A stretch of DNA of 64,000 nucleotides from Dongia_A sp039808885 (GCA_039808885.1 JBDHTX010000024.1:4278-68277), one strand, 5' to 3'. Numbered from the stretch's first letter, positions 43,486 through 51,622 are shown. Translations and numbers: made by a program. The notes: generated from the sequence alone by a model not told the origin.

Positions 43486-44244
43486 TCACAGCCGCATCGG
43501 CAGGCCGGCCTTGGCCATGTGGGCCTTGGCCTCGGCGATGGTGAAGGTGCCGAAATGGAAGATCGACGCCGCCAGCACGGCGGTGGCGTGGCCGTCGCGG
43601 ATGCCTTCGACCAGGTGGTCGAGGGTGCCGACGCCGCCGGACGCGATGACCGGCACGCGCACCGCGTCGGCGATGGCGCGGGTCAGCGGCAGGTTGTAGC
43701 CCAGCTTGGTGCCGTCGCGGTCCATCGAGGTCACCAGCAATTCGCCGGCGCCCGTCTCCGCCATGCGCCGGGCGAAATCCACCGCGTCGATGCCGGTCGG
43801 CGTGCGGCCGCCATGCGTGAAAATTTCGTAGCGGTCGGGGCCGACCTGCTTGGCGTCGATCGAGACGGTGATGCATTGCGACCCGAACTTCTCCGCCGCC
43901 CGGCGCACGAAATCCGGGTCCTTCACCGCGGCGGTGTTGATCGACACCTTGTCGGCGCCGGCCAGCAGCAAGGTGCGGATGTCCTCGATCTTGCGCACGC
44001 CGCCGCCGACGGTGAGCGGCATGAAGCAGGCGGAGGCCGTCTTCGCCACCACGTCATAGAGCGTGTCGCGGTTCTCGTGGCTGGCGACGATGTCGAGGAA
44101 GCAGAGCTCGTCGGCGCCGGCGGCGTCGTAGATCTTCGCCTGCTCGACCGGATCGCCGGCATCGACCAGGTTGACGAAATTGATGCCCTTGACGGTGCGG
44201 CCGTCCTTCACGTCGAGGCAGGGGATGACGCGCATCTTCAGCAT
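43486..44244 (-). CDS. hisF: Imidazole glycerol phosphate synthase, cyclase subunit
   Basis: HisF closes the imidazole ring with ammonia from HisH. The 252-residue TIM barrel shows RVIPCLDVKDGRTVKGINFVNL, ELCFLDIVAS, LTVGGGVR, ADKVSINTAAV, and ELLVTSMDRDGTKLGY with the two catalytic Asp residues. It is separated from hisA by a 280-base repeat element, and followed by the GIY-YIG element rather than hisE. Confidence 0.97.
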   Translation of the reverse strand: MLKMRVIPCLDVKDGRTVKGINFVNLVDAGDPVEQAKIYDAAGADELCFLDIVASHENRDTLYDVVAKTASACFMPLTVGGGVRKIEDIRTLLLAGADKVSINTAAVKDPDFVRRAAEKFGSQCITVSIDAKQVGPDRYEIFTHGGRTPTGIDAVDFARRMAETGAGELLVTSMDRDGTKLGYNLPLTRAIADAVRVPVIASGGVGTLDHLVEGIRDGHATAVLAASIFHFGTFTIAEAKAHMAKAGLPMRL

Positions 44245-44293
44245 GGGTGAACGTATCCAAGCTCGCGCAGCGTTCGCCAGGCACTCCGCTGCG

Positions 44294-44514
44294 CCCCTTC
44301 CCCCCTTGCGGGGGAAGGTAGGGAAGGGGGGTGTTGCAGCGCTGGGTACTTCCGACGCGAATCTTCACCCTTTATCGCCTCCGGCGATGCGCGCCCGCAG
44401 GGCGCGACCCCCCTTCCGCCCCCGGGCTCTATCGACCCGGGGGTCACTGCGTTCGCTAAGCCTCCGCTGCCTTCCCCCGCAAGGGGGGAAGGGGAGTGTA
44501 GTTGGGGGAAGGGG
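44294..44514. repeat. Paired palindromic repeat, family A, inside the his operon
   Basis: A hairpin CCCCTTCCCCCC/GGGGGAAGG occurs at about 44294-44317 and a related one (CCTTCCCCCGCAAGGGGGGAAGG) at 44469-44492, in inverted order around the CGCTAAGCCTCCGCTGCC-type core. It fills the 280-base hisA-hisF gap (44245-44524), which has no gene. It would be transcribed within the his mRNA. Confidence 0.75.
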
Positions 44515-44524
44515 ACGTATCCCA

Positions 44525-45274
44525 TCACGCCGCCTGCTTCAGGTGCCGCAGCGCGGCGGCCAGATCGAGGCGGCCGTCATAGATGGCGCGGCCGGAGATG
44601 ACGCCTTCGATGCCGCCGCCGCCGGCCCTGGTCGCGGGCGCGATCTTCACCAGCGCGTCGATGTCGGCAAGCGAGGAGACGCCGCCGGAGGCGATCACCG
44701 GGATCGAGATGGCGCGGGCGAGCTCGGCCGTGCTCCGCACGTTCACGCCCTGGAGGAGCCCGTCGCGGTCGATGTCGGTGTAGACGATGGCGGCGACGCC
44801 GACATCCTCGAACTTGCGCGCCAGCTCCAGCGCGGTGACGTCGCTGGTCTCGGCCCAGCCTTCGACCGCCACCTTGCCGCCCTTGGCGTCGATGCCGACG
44901 ACGATGCGGTCGGGGAACTTGCGGCAGGCCTCGGCCACCAGCGCCGGGTTCTTCAGCGCGACGGTGCCGAGGATGACGCGGGCCACGCCGCGGATCAGCC
45001 AATCCTCGATGCGGGCGAGGTCGCGGATGCCGCCGCCGAGCTGCACCGGGATCTTCACGCTGCGCAGGATGGCGGAGACCGCATCGGCGTTGACCGGCCG
45101 CCCGGCGAAGGCGCCGTTGAGGTCGACCAGGTGCAGCCACTCGGCGCCCGCCTCGGCGAAGCGGCGCGCCTGGTCCACCGGATCGGCGTTGAAGACGGTG
45201 GCCTGCGCCATGTCGCCCTTCACCAGGCGCACGCATTGGCCGTCCTTGAGGTCGATGGCGGGAAACAGGATCAC
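44525..45274 (-). CDS. hisA: Phosphoribosylformimino-5-aminoimidazole carboxamide ribotide isomerase
   Basis: HisA opens the ribose ring of ProFAR. The 249-residue TIM barrel shows ILFPAIDLKDGQCVRLVKGD, AEWLHLVDLNGAFAG, VQLGGGIRDL, VILGTVALKNP and YTDIDRDGLLQGVN. The start is a GTG at 45274 that overlaps the TGA of the upstream GNAT gene as GTGA, so the two are translationally coupled. Confidence 0.96.
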   Translation of the reverse strand: MILFPAIDLKDGQCVRLVKGDMAQATVFNADPVDQARRFAEAGAEWLHLVDLNGAFAGRPVNADAVSAILRSVKIPVQLGGGIRDLARIEDWLIRGVARVILGTVALKNPALVAEACRKFPDRIVVGIDAKGGKVAVEGWAETSDVTALELARKFEDVGVAAIVYTDIDRDGLLQGVNVRSTAELARAISIPVIASGGVSSLADIDALVKIAPATRAGGGGIEGVISGRAIYDGRLDLAAALRHLKQAA

Positions 45275-45855
45275 GCCGGGCTTCTCCCCGCATCGCCGCG
45301 ATTGTCGTCGCGGAGGTCCTTCCAGAAATAGAGGCCGGCCACGTATGCGTTGCCGACGCGGGCGTAATGCGGATGGCGGCCGATCTCGTGATAGCCGAGC
45401 GAGCGGTAGAGCGTGATCGCCGCCTCCTGCGTCTCGCGCACGTCGAGGTTCAGCACGCGCACGCCCTTGGACCGCGCGCAATCCTCGACCGCGATGGCGA
45501 TCATGCGGGCGAGGCCATGGCCGCGCGCCCAGGGCGCCATGAAGCTGGTGGTCAGCTGCGCGGTGTGGGCCTGGGCCTCGTTGTTCCTGGTCGGGCGGAC
45601 CAGCTGGGCCGAGCCGACGATGACGCCGTCCAGCCGGCCGACGATGAGGGTGCGGTCGGGCACCAGCAGCACGCCCTTCCAGTAGCTCTCCATCGCGTCG
45701 CGCGACGGCGGGGTCAGCCAGCCGAAGCCGCCGCCGGCCTTGATCGCGTCATTGGCCGCCTGGCACAAATCGGAGAGGTCGCCGCGCGACAGCTTGTCGA
45801 CGATCTCGACCTTGGTCTCCACGCGCGGCGGCTCGGCCTTCGGCATCTCGCTCAT
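45271..45855 (-). CDS. GNAT-family acetyltransferase inside the his operon
   Basis: A 194-residue GNAT protein: motif A in TSFMAPWARGHGLARMIAIAVEDCARSKGVRVLNLDVRETQEAAITLYRSLGYHEIG is clear. The start overlaps the hisH stop by one base (TGATG) and the stop overlaps the hisA start (GTGA). The tight coupling suggests it is a stable member of this operon, but no role in histidine synthesis is known. Other alphaproteobacteria often carry a different small gene at this point. Confidence 0.88.
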   Translation of the reverse strand: MSEMPKAEPPRVETKVEIVDKLSRGDLSDLCQAANDAIKAGGGFGWLTPPSRDAMESYWKGVLLVPDRTLIVGRLDGVIVGSAQLVRPTRNNEAQAHTAQLTTSFMAPWARGHGLARMIAIAVEDCARSKGVRVLNLDVRETQEAAITLYRSLGYHEIGRHPHYARVGNAYVAGLYFWKDLRDDNRGDAGRSPA

Positions 45856-46493
45856 CACGGCCTCCAGGCCAGGAAACGGCTCAGCATCCTGAGGCCCACA
45901 TGTTGGCTTTTCTCGGGGTGGAACTGCACGCCCACCAGATTGTCGCGCCCGATCATGGCGGCAACCGGGCCGCCATAATCCACCTCGGCCATGACATCTT
46001 GCGGACGGGCGGCGACGAAATGATAGGAATGGACGAAATAGGCGTGGTCGCCGGTCCGGGTCGCCGCCAGCACCGGATGGTCCGGCGTCTTCAGCCTGAG
46101 GTCGTTCCAGCCCATCTGCGGGATGCGCAGCGTCCGGTCGGCGGGATCGAGCACGACGACGCGGCCCTTGATCCAGCCAAGTCCCCTGGTCTCGCCGAAC
46201 TCGATGCCGATCTCGGCCATCAATTGCATGCCGACACAGATGCCGAGGAACGGCTTGCCGGCCATCAGCACCTGCTCCTCCAGGCTCTCGACCATGCCGG
46301 GCAGCGCATCCAGCCCGCGCTTGCAATCGGCGAAGGCGCCCACACCGGGCAGCACGATCTTGTCCGCCTGGCGCAGATCCTCCGGGTCGGCGGTGACGAG
46401 CACCCGCGCGCCGTGATCATCGGCGGCGGCAGCCAATGCCTTCTCGGCGGAGCGGAGATTTCCGGCCCCGTAATCGACGATCGCGACGATCAT
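45855..46493 (-). CDS. hisH: Imidazole glycerol phosphate synthase, glutaminase subunit
   Basis: HisH releases ammonia from glutamine for HisF. The 212-residue class I glutamine amidotransferase shows VDYGAGNLRSAEKAL, the nucleophile Cys in FLGICVGMQLMAE, and the His/Glu pair in VGVQFHPEKSQHVG. It follows a short His-rich reading frame after hisB and overlaps the GNAT gene. Confidence 0.97.
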   Translation of the reverse strand: MIVAIVDYGAGNLRSAEKALAAAADDHGARVLVTADPEDLRQADKIVLPGVGAFADCKRGLDALPGMVESLEEQVLMAGKPFLGICVGMQLMAEIGIEFGETRGLGWIKGRVVVLDPADRTLRIPQMGWNDLRLKTPDHPVLAATRTGDHAYFVHSYHFVAARPQDVMAEVDYGGPVAAMIGRDNLVGVQFHPEKSQHVGLRMLSRFLAWRP

Positions 46494-46507
46494 GGATCGG
46501 GTCCGGG

Positions 46508-46582
46508 CTAGCTGAGATGAATGTGGTGGTGGCGCCAGGCGCGCGCGGTGCGGAGGCGGGTCATCGCGAGGGTGTGGATCAC
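46508..46582 (-). CDS. Possible histidine-rich leader peptide before hisH
   Basis: In the 85-base gap between hisB and hisH a 24-codon frame runs from GTG at 46582 (overlapping the hisB TGA as GTGA) to TAG at 46508; an internal ATG at 46564 gives an 18-residue version, MTRLRTARAWRHHHIHLS. Four of five residues HHHIH are His. It sits directly before hisH and resembles his leader peptides in being short and His-rich. The stop lies only 14 bases before the hisH ATG, so a classic terminator/attenuator hairpin cannot fit there; control by ribosome stalling and translational coupling would be needed. It may also be a chance frame. Confidence 0.4.
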   Translation of the reverse strand: MIHTLAMTRLRTARAWRHHHIHLS

Positions 46583-47178
46583 AGCGACCCTCCCAGCACG
46601 CCCTTGGTCGAGGGCACGGCGTCCGATTTGCGCGGGTCGATCTCGACCGCCTGGCGCAGCGCGCGGGCGAGGCCCTTGAAGCAGCTCTCGACGATGTGGT
46701 GGTTGTTCTCGCCGTAGAGATTCTCGACGTGGAGCGTCAGGCCGGCATTCTGGGCGAAGGCCTGGAACCATTCCTTGAACAGCTCGGTGTCCATCTCGCC
46801 CAGCTTCGGCTTGGAGAAGGTCACCTTCCAGATCAGGTACGGCCGGTTGGAGGCGTCGAGCGCCACCCTGGTCAGGGTCTCGTCCATCGGCACCGTCGCC
46901 TCGCCCCAGCGGCGGATGCCGGTGCGGGCGCCCAGGGCCTTGGCCACCGCCTCGCCGATGGCGATGCCGGTATCCTCGGTGGTGTGGTGGAAATCGATGT
47001 GCAGGTCGCCCCTCGCCTTGCAGGAGAGGTCGATCAGGGAATGGCGGGAGAGCTGTTCCAGCATGTGGTCAAGGAAGCCGATCCCGGTCGCGATCTCGGA
47101 GCGGCCGGACCCGTCGAGATCGACGCTGACCGCGATCTCGGTCTCCTTGGTTTTGCGTTCGACTGACCCTTTGCGCAT
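46579..47178 (-). CDS. hisB: Imidazoleglycerol-phosphate dehydratase
   Basis: HisB dehydrates imidazole glycerol phosphate. The 199-residue single-function form has ERKTKETEIAVSVDLDG, FLDHMLEQLSRHSL, the metal motifs HHTTEDTGIAIG and NNHHIVESCFKGLARAL. The start at 47178 (MRKGSVERKTKET) is usual; the longer frame upstream reads repeat DNA. It is the first his gene of the minus-strand group and is divergent from hslV. Confidence 0.97.
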   Translation of the reverse strand: MRKGSVERKTKETEIAVSVDLDGSGRSEIATGIGFLDHMLEQLSRHSLIDLSCKARGDLHIDFHHTTEDTGIAIGEAVAKALGARTGIRRWGEATVPMDETLTRVALDASNRPYLIWKVTFSKPKLGEMDTELFKEWFQAFAQNAGLTLHVENLYGENNHHIVESCFKGLARALRQAVEIDPRKSDAVPSTKGVLGGSL

Positions 47179-47280
47179 TCCGCTGGTCCCTTGGCTCGGC
47201 TTGCGGGGGCCTTTTAGCAGCGAAGGCCCCGGGATTCCAGGGGAATGGACGCGACAGAACGCCCGGCACCGAGGCGCGGC

Positions 47281-47428
47281 ACCCCCCTTCCTGTCCTTCC
47301 CCCGCAAGGGGGGAAGGGACGCTGTTGCGGGGGTCTTTTCGTGATTGCAGCGCAATGGTTTGGGAAGGAATTAAAGAAAACCCCTTCCCCCCTTGCGGGG
47401 GAAGGCTGGGAAGGGGGTGATGCAGCGC
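47281..47428. repeat. Paired palindromic repeat, family A, between hisB and hslV
   Basis: Two related hairpins in inverted order: CCTTCCCCCGCAAGGGGGGAAGG at about 47296-47318 and CCTTCCCCCCTTGCGGGGGAAGG at about 47383-47405, with ACCCCCC/GGGGGT outer arms. It occupies about half of the 323-base divergent gap between hisB and hslV; the rest holds the hslV promoter candidate. Confidence 0.75.
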
Positions 47429-47438
47429 GCCGTCATTC

Positions 47439-47467
47439 CTTGATTCGTTAACGCCGCCTGCCTATTT
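47439..47467 (+). promoter_or_regulatory. Candidate heat-shock (RpoH) promoter of hslVU
   Basis: CTTG at 47439-47442 is followed after 18 bases by CCTATTT (47461-47467). This fits the alphaproteobacterial RpoH pattern CTTG-N(about 18)-CYTAT-T. It lies about 35 bases before the hslV ATG. hslVU is heat-shock controlled in known bacteria, which supports the reading. A sigma-70 reading (TTGATT-N17-TATTTG) is weaker. Confidence 0.5.
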
Positions 47468-47501
47468 GACTGGACAGGAACGAAGGCAAAGACTGGTCTT
47501 T

Positions 47502-48077
47502 ATGAGCGATTCAGACGAGAAGGCCCGGCACGGGCTGGCACCCTGGCATGGCACCACCATCCTGCTGGTGCGCAAGGGCGACGAGGTGGTCCTGGCGGGA
47601 GACGGCCAGGTCTCCGTCGGCAACACGGTGATGAAATCCAACGCGCGCAAGCTGCGGCGGCTGTCCAAGGGCGACGGGCGAGATGTGATCGCCGGCTTCG
47701 CCGGGTCGACCGCCGACGCCCTCACCCTGTTCGAGCGCCTGGAAGGCAAGCTGGAGAAGCATCCCGGCCAGCTGGCCCGCGCCTGCGTCGAGCTCGCCAA
47801 GGACTGGCGGCAGGACAAATACCTGCGCCGGCTGGAGGCCATGATGGCGGTGGCCGACAAGAACGTCAGCTTCGTGCTGACCGGCTCTGGCGACGTGCTG
47901 GAGCCGGAGGACGGGCTGATCGGCATCGGCTCTGGCGGCAGCTTCGCGCTGTCGGCCGCCCGCGCCCTCATCGACATCGACGGCATGGGCGCCGAGCAGA
48001 TCGCCAGGAAGGCGATGAAGATCGCCGCCGACATCTGCATCTACACCAACAACAACGTGATCCTCGAGAAGCTATGA
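47502..48077 (+). CDS. hslV: ATP-dependent protease peptidase subunit HslV
   Basis: HslV is the threonine peptidase of the HslUV (ClpYQ) protease. The 191-residue protein has the propeptide-like start MSDSDEKARHGLAPWHG followed by the catalytic Thr in GTTILLVRKG, then AGDGQVSVGNTVMK and a C-terminal CIYTNNNVILEKL. The start at 47502 was chosen for this pattern. The stop overlaps the hslU start as ATGA. A candidate RpoH promoter lies upstream. Confidence 0.97.
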   Translation: MSDSDEKARHGLAPWHGTTILLVRKGDEVVLAGDGQVSVGNTVMKSNARKLRRLSKGDGRDVIAGFAGSTADALTLFERLEGKLEKHPGQLARACVELAKDWRQDKYLRRLEAMMAVADKNVSFVLTGSGDVLEPEDGLIGIGSGGSFALSAARALIDIDGMGAEQIARKAMKIAADICIYTNNNVILEKL

Positions 48078-49456
48078 CCCGGATGGAAGACCTCACGCGC
48101 CAGAAGACCGAGACCGACGCCGGCAGTCCAGGCTTGAATTCGGGCGCCAGCGCGCTGACGCCGCGCGAGATCGTGCATGAGCTCGACCGGCACATCGTCG
48201 GCCAGAACGAAGCGAAGCGGGCGGTGGCGATTGCGCTGCGCAACCGCTGGCGCCGGCAGCAGCTGAACGATCACCTGCGCGAAGAGGTGATGCCGAAGAA
48301 CATCCTGATGATCGGCCCGACCGGTGTCGGCAAGACCGAGATCGCGCGCCGCCTCGCCAAGCTGGCGCAGGCGCCCTTCATCAAGGTCGAGGCGACCAAG
48401 TTCACCGAGGTGGGCTATGTGGGCCGCGACGTCGAGCAGATCGTGCGCGACCTGCTGGAGATCGCCATCGCCATGACCAAGGAGAAGATGAAGCGCCAGG
48501 TCCAGGCCAAGGCCGAGACCCAGGCGGAGGAGCGCGTGCTGGACGCCCTGGTCGGCGACAAGGCGAGCGCGGAGACGCGCGCCAAGTTCCGCAAGATGTT
48601 GCGCCAGGGCGAGCTCGACGACAAGGAGATCGAGCTCAAGCTGAAGGACAGCGGCGGCGGCGCGCTGCCGACCTTCGAGATTCCCGGCATGCCCGGCGCC
48701 TCCATGGGCATGATCAACCTCAACGAGGTGCTGGGCAGCGCCTTGGGCGGCCGCACCAGGACGCGGCGGATGACCGTCGCCGATTCCTACGCCATTCTCA
48801 TCGGCGAGGAGAGCGAGAGCCTGCTCGACCAGGAAAAGGTGCTGAAGGAGGCGATCCAGCAGACCGAGCAGCACGGCATCGTCTTCCTCGACGAGATCGA
48901 CAAGATCTGCGCGCGCAGCGAGCGCGTCGGCGCGGACGTGAGCCGCGAGGGCGTGCAGCGCGACCTGCTGCCGCTGATCGAAGGCACCACGGTCTCGACC
49001 AAGCACGGCGCGGTGAAGACCGACCACATCCTGTTCATCGCGTCGGGCGCCTTCCACATCGCCAAGCCGGCGGATCTGCTGCCCGAATTGCAGGGCCGCC
49101 TGCCGATCCGCGTGGAGTTGAACCCGCTCACCCGCGACGACCTGAAGCGCATTTTGACGGAGCCGGAAGCCAGCCTCATCACCCAATACAAGGCGCTCTT
49201 GGGCACCGAGGAACTGACCCTCAGCTTCACCGACGGCGCCATCGATTCCATCGCCGATCTGGCGAGCGAGATCAATGGCACGGTGGAAAACATCGGCGCC
49301 CGCCGCCTGCAGACGGTGATGGAGCGCCTGCTGGAAGAGGTGAGCTTCACGGCGAGCGAGAAGTCCGGCAGCGCCTTCGAGGTGACCGCGGACTACGTGA
49401 AGGAGCGCGTCGCCCCGCTGGCGCGGAACGCGGATCTGAGCAAGTTTATTCTTTAG
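48074..49456 (+). CDS. hslU: ATP-dependent protease ATPase subunit HslU
   Basis: HslU unfolds substrates for HslV. The 460-residue AAA+ protein has LTPREIVHELDRHIVGQNEAKRAVAIALRNRWRR, Walker A GPTGVGKTEIARR, Walker B IVFLDEIDKI, the sensor region and the C-terminal SKFIL tail that docks into HslV. Length is slightly over the usual 433-443 because of an N-terminal extension. It is coupled to hslV. Confidence 0.97.
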   Translation: MTRMEDLTRQKTETDAGSPGLNSGASALTPREIVHELDRHIVGQNEAKRAVAIALRNRWRRQQLNDHLREEVMPKNILMIGPTGVGKTEIARRLAKLAQAPFIKVEATKFTEVGYVGRDVEQIVRDLLEIAIAMTKEKMKRQVQAKAETQAEERVLDALVGDKASAETRAKFRKMLRQGELDDKEIELKLKDSGGGALPTFEIPGMPGASMGMINLNEVLGSALGGRTRTRRMTVADSYAILIGEESESLLDQEKVLKEAIQQTEQHGIVFLDEIDKICARSERVGADVSREGVQRDLLPLIEGTTVSTKHGAVKTDHILFIASGAFHIAKPADLLPELQGRLPIRVELNPLTRDDLKRILTEPEASLITQYKALLGTEELTLSFTDGAIDSIADLASEINGTVENIGARRLQTVMERLLEEVSFTASEKSGSAFEVTADYVKERVAPLARNADLSKFIL

Positions 49457-49570
49457 GGCGCCTCAATCGATCATAGAAGAATTGCGCATTTTTTCCCCGA
49501 ATAGCAGAATGCTCTACTGGGGCGGCGCCCCGAAGAGCGCCTCCAGCGAGGGCCAGTCCGGGGAAGGCGC

Positions 49571-50425
49571 ATGCGTGCTGAATTTAAGGAAAAGACCTAC
49601 GAGAAGTATTTTGGGCACGAGCTGGCGCGGCTAACAAACGTCACGTTTTCCCCGGATCAGGTGGATGAAGGAATCCTCGGATTTGATGAAGCATTCCTTT
49701 TGCCTGAGTATTGGCTCTGGCGCCTAGCTCCCTACGTGCGGCGCGGCCGTCGCCATCGCTTCTTTGGAGTTCCGCCCGTCGAGTTCGACAGGATTTTTGG
49801 GGAGCTTAGCAGCCATCTCCCTCCTTTCCGGTTCAACCTGTTTGTTCAATACAAGCGCCCCGAATACATCCGATCGCGCAGCTCCACCGAGTGGGAAAAC
49901 TGGCGTAAGCCGTACTACCGATATGATGTGACGCCTCATCAGCAAGCGATATTGGAGAAGATCGAGACCCAGAGCCACAACAGAGCGGCAACAGTCTATG
50001 CAAGTCCGGCATTCTGGACCAGCAACGACCTATTTCGACATGCACAAGCACAAGCCGTAACGTCGAACAGCAATATCGTCAGCGTCGGGCGACTGAATGG
50101 ACACGGCCGATACACATATGCTCAAGCCGGATTCCAAGGGAAGGCGCACTCTGAGGCGACTGACATTGAAAGCCAAGCAATCTCAACAATAGTTGCCAAC
50201 GGACTCGAGAATAGAGGCAGCCCTCTTGGCCAGAATCTCAAGGAGATAGCCAAACTGATTCTAACCACCGTTCAATCAGCGGACACGTTCTTGTCGGTGT
50301 TTCAGGACGCCCTAGTCGCAATCCAAAGTGTGGAACTACCTGAAGACTCCGTCGCCGGAGCAATTGCGACCATTGAGGCCTTTTCTGACGCTTTCGGCGT
50401 CTCTTACTGGGCATTCGGCAAATGA
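49571..50425 (+). CDS. Low-GC protein of unknown function
   Basis: A 284-residue soluble protein with lower GC than hslU. No known domain is recognised. N-terminal half is rich in aromatic and charged residues (TYEKYFGHELARLTNVTFSP, YWLWRLAPYVRRGRRHRFFG, YRYDVTPHQQAILEKIE); the C-terminal half is helical and polar. It begins about 115 bases after hslU and leads a two-gene accessory group (this and the next). A link to a defence or toxin function is possible only from context. Confidence 0.7.
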   Translation: MRAEFKEKTYEKYFGHELARLTNVTFSPDQVDEGILGFDEAFLLPEYWLWRLAPYVRRGRRHRFFGVPPVEFDRIFGELSSHLPPFRFNLFVQYKRPEYIRSRSSTEWENWRKPYYRYDVTPHQQAILEKIETQSHNRAATVYASPAFWTSNDLFRHAQAQAVTSNSNIVSVGRLNGHGRYTYAQAGFQGKAHSEATDIESQAISTIVANGLENRGSPLGQNLKEIAKLILTTVQSADTFLSVFQDALVAIQSVELPEDSVAGAIATIEAFSDAFGVSYWAFGK

Positions 50426-50450
50426 GTTCGATGGCGCTGAGAAGGATTTC

Positions 50451-50981
50451 GTGGTCGCGTCTTCTTTCAACTGGACGAAGCCCGTGGGTCTAGTGAACTA
50501 CTTTGGACGCAAGTGGAAACATGCCGGCGCGCAAATCGCTGTGTCGTGTTATGTCTCGGAAACCTTGGAGATCGATACAGATTTTGAAACGACGAAGACT
50601 GTTTTCTTTCTTCGTACATCTGCCCTGAAGCTGGAAAACGGCGCTAACCGAGCGAGACGCTTTTTCCTAGCAGAGCTGAGGAACGCAACGCCGGAACATC
50701 GCAAGAAGATCCACTTGCCAGGGGACTACTGGAAACTTGCGGTACATACGATAGTTGACAGTCACATCAAGCGTTTGACAGACAAGACCACCGACCTTGA
50801 TGACTTGATTCGTGACTGCGTATTTCTAGTTGGGGGGAGCGCATTTCAGTTGTTCGAGAATGAAGACGCAGTATCGATTGTCATCGTTAAGGACGGCCGA
50901 GTTGTTGTAAATAAGCTACAGAACCGTCCGGTATGGGACTACCAGACCGTCCTACTTGGCACCTTGCCTGTGACCAAATAA
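50451..50981 (+). CDS. Low-GC protein of unknown function, second of pair
   Basis: A protein of about 176 residues in another frame from the preceding gene. The GTG at 50451 is suggested by AAGGA just upstream; the reading frame itself opens earlier (ATG at 50328) inside the previous gene but that part looks like a shadow. Sequence features: FNWTKPVGLVNYFGRKWKHAG, a cluster TKTVFFLRTSALKLENG, and the C-terminal VIVKDGRVVVNKLQNRPVWDY. No family is recognised. It starts 25 bases after the first gene's stop, so the two probably form an operon. Confidence 0.6.
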   Translation: MVASSFNWTKPVGLVNYFGRKWKHAGAQIAVSCYVSETLEIDTDFETTKTVFFLRTSALKLENGANRARRFFLAELRNATPEHRKKIHLPGDYWKLAVHTIVDSHIKRLTDKTTDLDDLIRDCVFLVGGSAFQLFENEDAVSIVIVKDGRVVVNKLQNRPVWDYQTVLLGTLPVTK

Positions 50982-51006
50982 ACGGGACTGGAATCGGCTT
51001 TCTTCA

Positions 51007-51330
51007 TGCCGCCTTCACCGTGAACCTTCCCGTGCGCTGACGTAGCGCGGGTGTCACGCCCACCTCAATGTCGCAACCGAGCAGGCCGCAGAGAGGAAAT
51101 GGGATCAGACTCAACTTCCCTCGCTCCGCCTTCACCGTGAAACGACCTGCCCGTTCTAGCGACGCCGGTGACCCGCGCTTCCACGTCGCATCTCAATTCG
51201 CCAGCAAAACGAATTGAGGAGAACGGGGCCAGAAACGAATTTCGTCTCGGTGATGGAGTGGCATTGCGACTGCGCCCGAAGGACTCGCGTGGGCGCTTCT
51301 CGTTACGGTTGACGTAACGCAGCACACCAG
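51007..51330. other. Eroded region with repeated C-terminal-like fragments
   Basis: The 362-base gap from 50982 to 51343 has no intact gene. On the minus strand two related fragments occur: one ending at 51007 that reads CDIEVGVTPALRQRTGRFTVKAA then stop, and one near 51120-51195 that reads CDVEARVTGVARTGR and then, with a frame change, FTVKA. The motif FTVKAA with stop is also the end of the antitoxin at 52137 (LTVKAA). This looks like decayed, partly duplicated coding DNA, perhaps of antitoxin origin. Confidence 0.4.
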
Positions 51331-51343
51331 CTAGATTGCCAAT

Positions 51344-51622
51344 ATGATCCGGAGCTTCGCCAGCAAGGAGACGCAGGCGCTCTATGAAGGGCGCCCGGCG
51401 CGGCGGTTCGAGCCGATCCGGCGCCAGGCGATCAAGCGGTTGGACCGGATTGCGGCCGCCCAGTCGCTCGCCGATCTGGCGGCGCTGCCGGGAAACCGCC
51501 TGGAGGCTTTGGCGGGGGATCGAAAGGGCCAGCACAGCATCCGGATCAACGACCAATGGCGGATCTGCTTCGTCTGGCGCGCCGACGGCGCCTATGACGT
51601 GGCGATCGTCGACTACCACTGA
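51344..51622 (+). CDS. higB: HigB-family toxin
   Basis: A 92-residue RelE-like mRNA interferase of the HigB type: MIRSFASKETQALYEGRPARRF, KRLDRIAAAQSLADLAALPGNRLEAL and GQHSIRINDQWRICFVWRADGAYDVAIVDYH, the classic HigB ending. It cleaves mRNA on the ribosome when freed from HigA. The antitoxin gene follows 12 bases later. Confidence 0.95.
   Translation: MIRSFASKETQALYEGRPARRFEPIRRQAIKRLDRIAAAQSLADLAALPGNRLEALAGDRKGQHSIRINDQWRICFVWRADGAYDVAIVDYH

Noticed and set aside
46508..46771. An 87-codon minus-strand frame over the hisB end
   Set aside because: It is out of frame with HisB and Arg/Pro-rich, typical of a shadow frame; only the short His-rich frame was kept as a candidate.
50328..50450. 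Upstream extension of the second low-GC gene from ATG 50328
   Set aside because: It would overlap the preceding gene by 98 bases and has no ribosome-binding site; a GTG at 50451 with AAGGA fits better.
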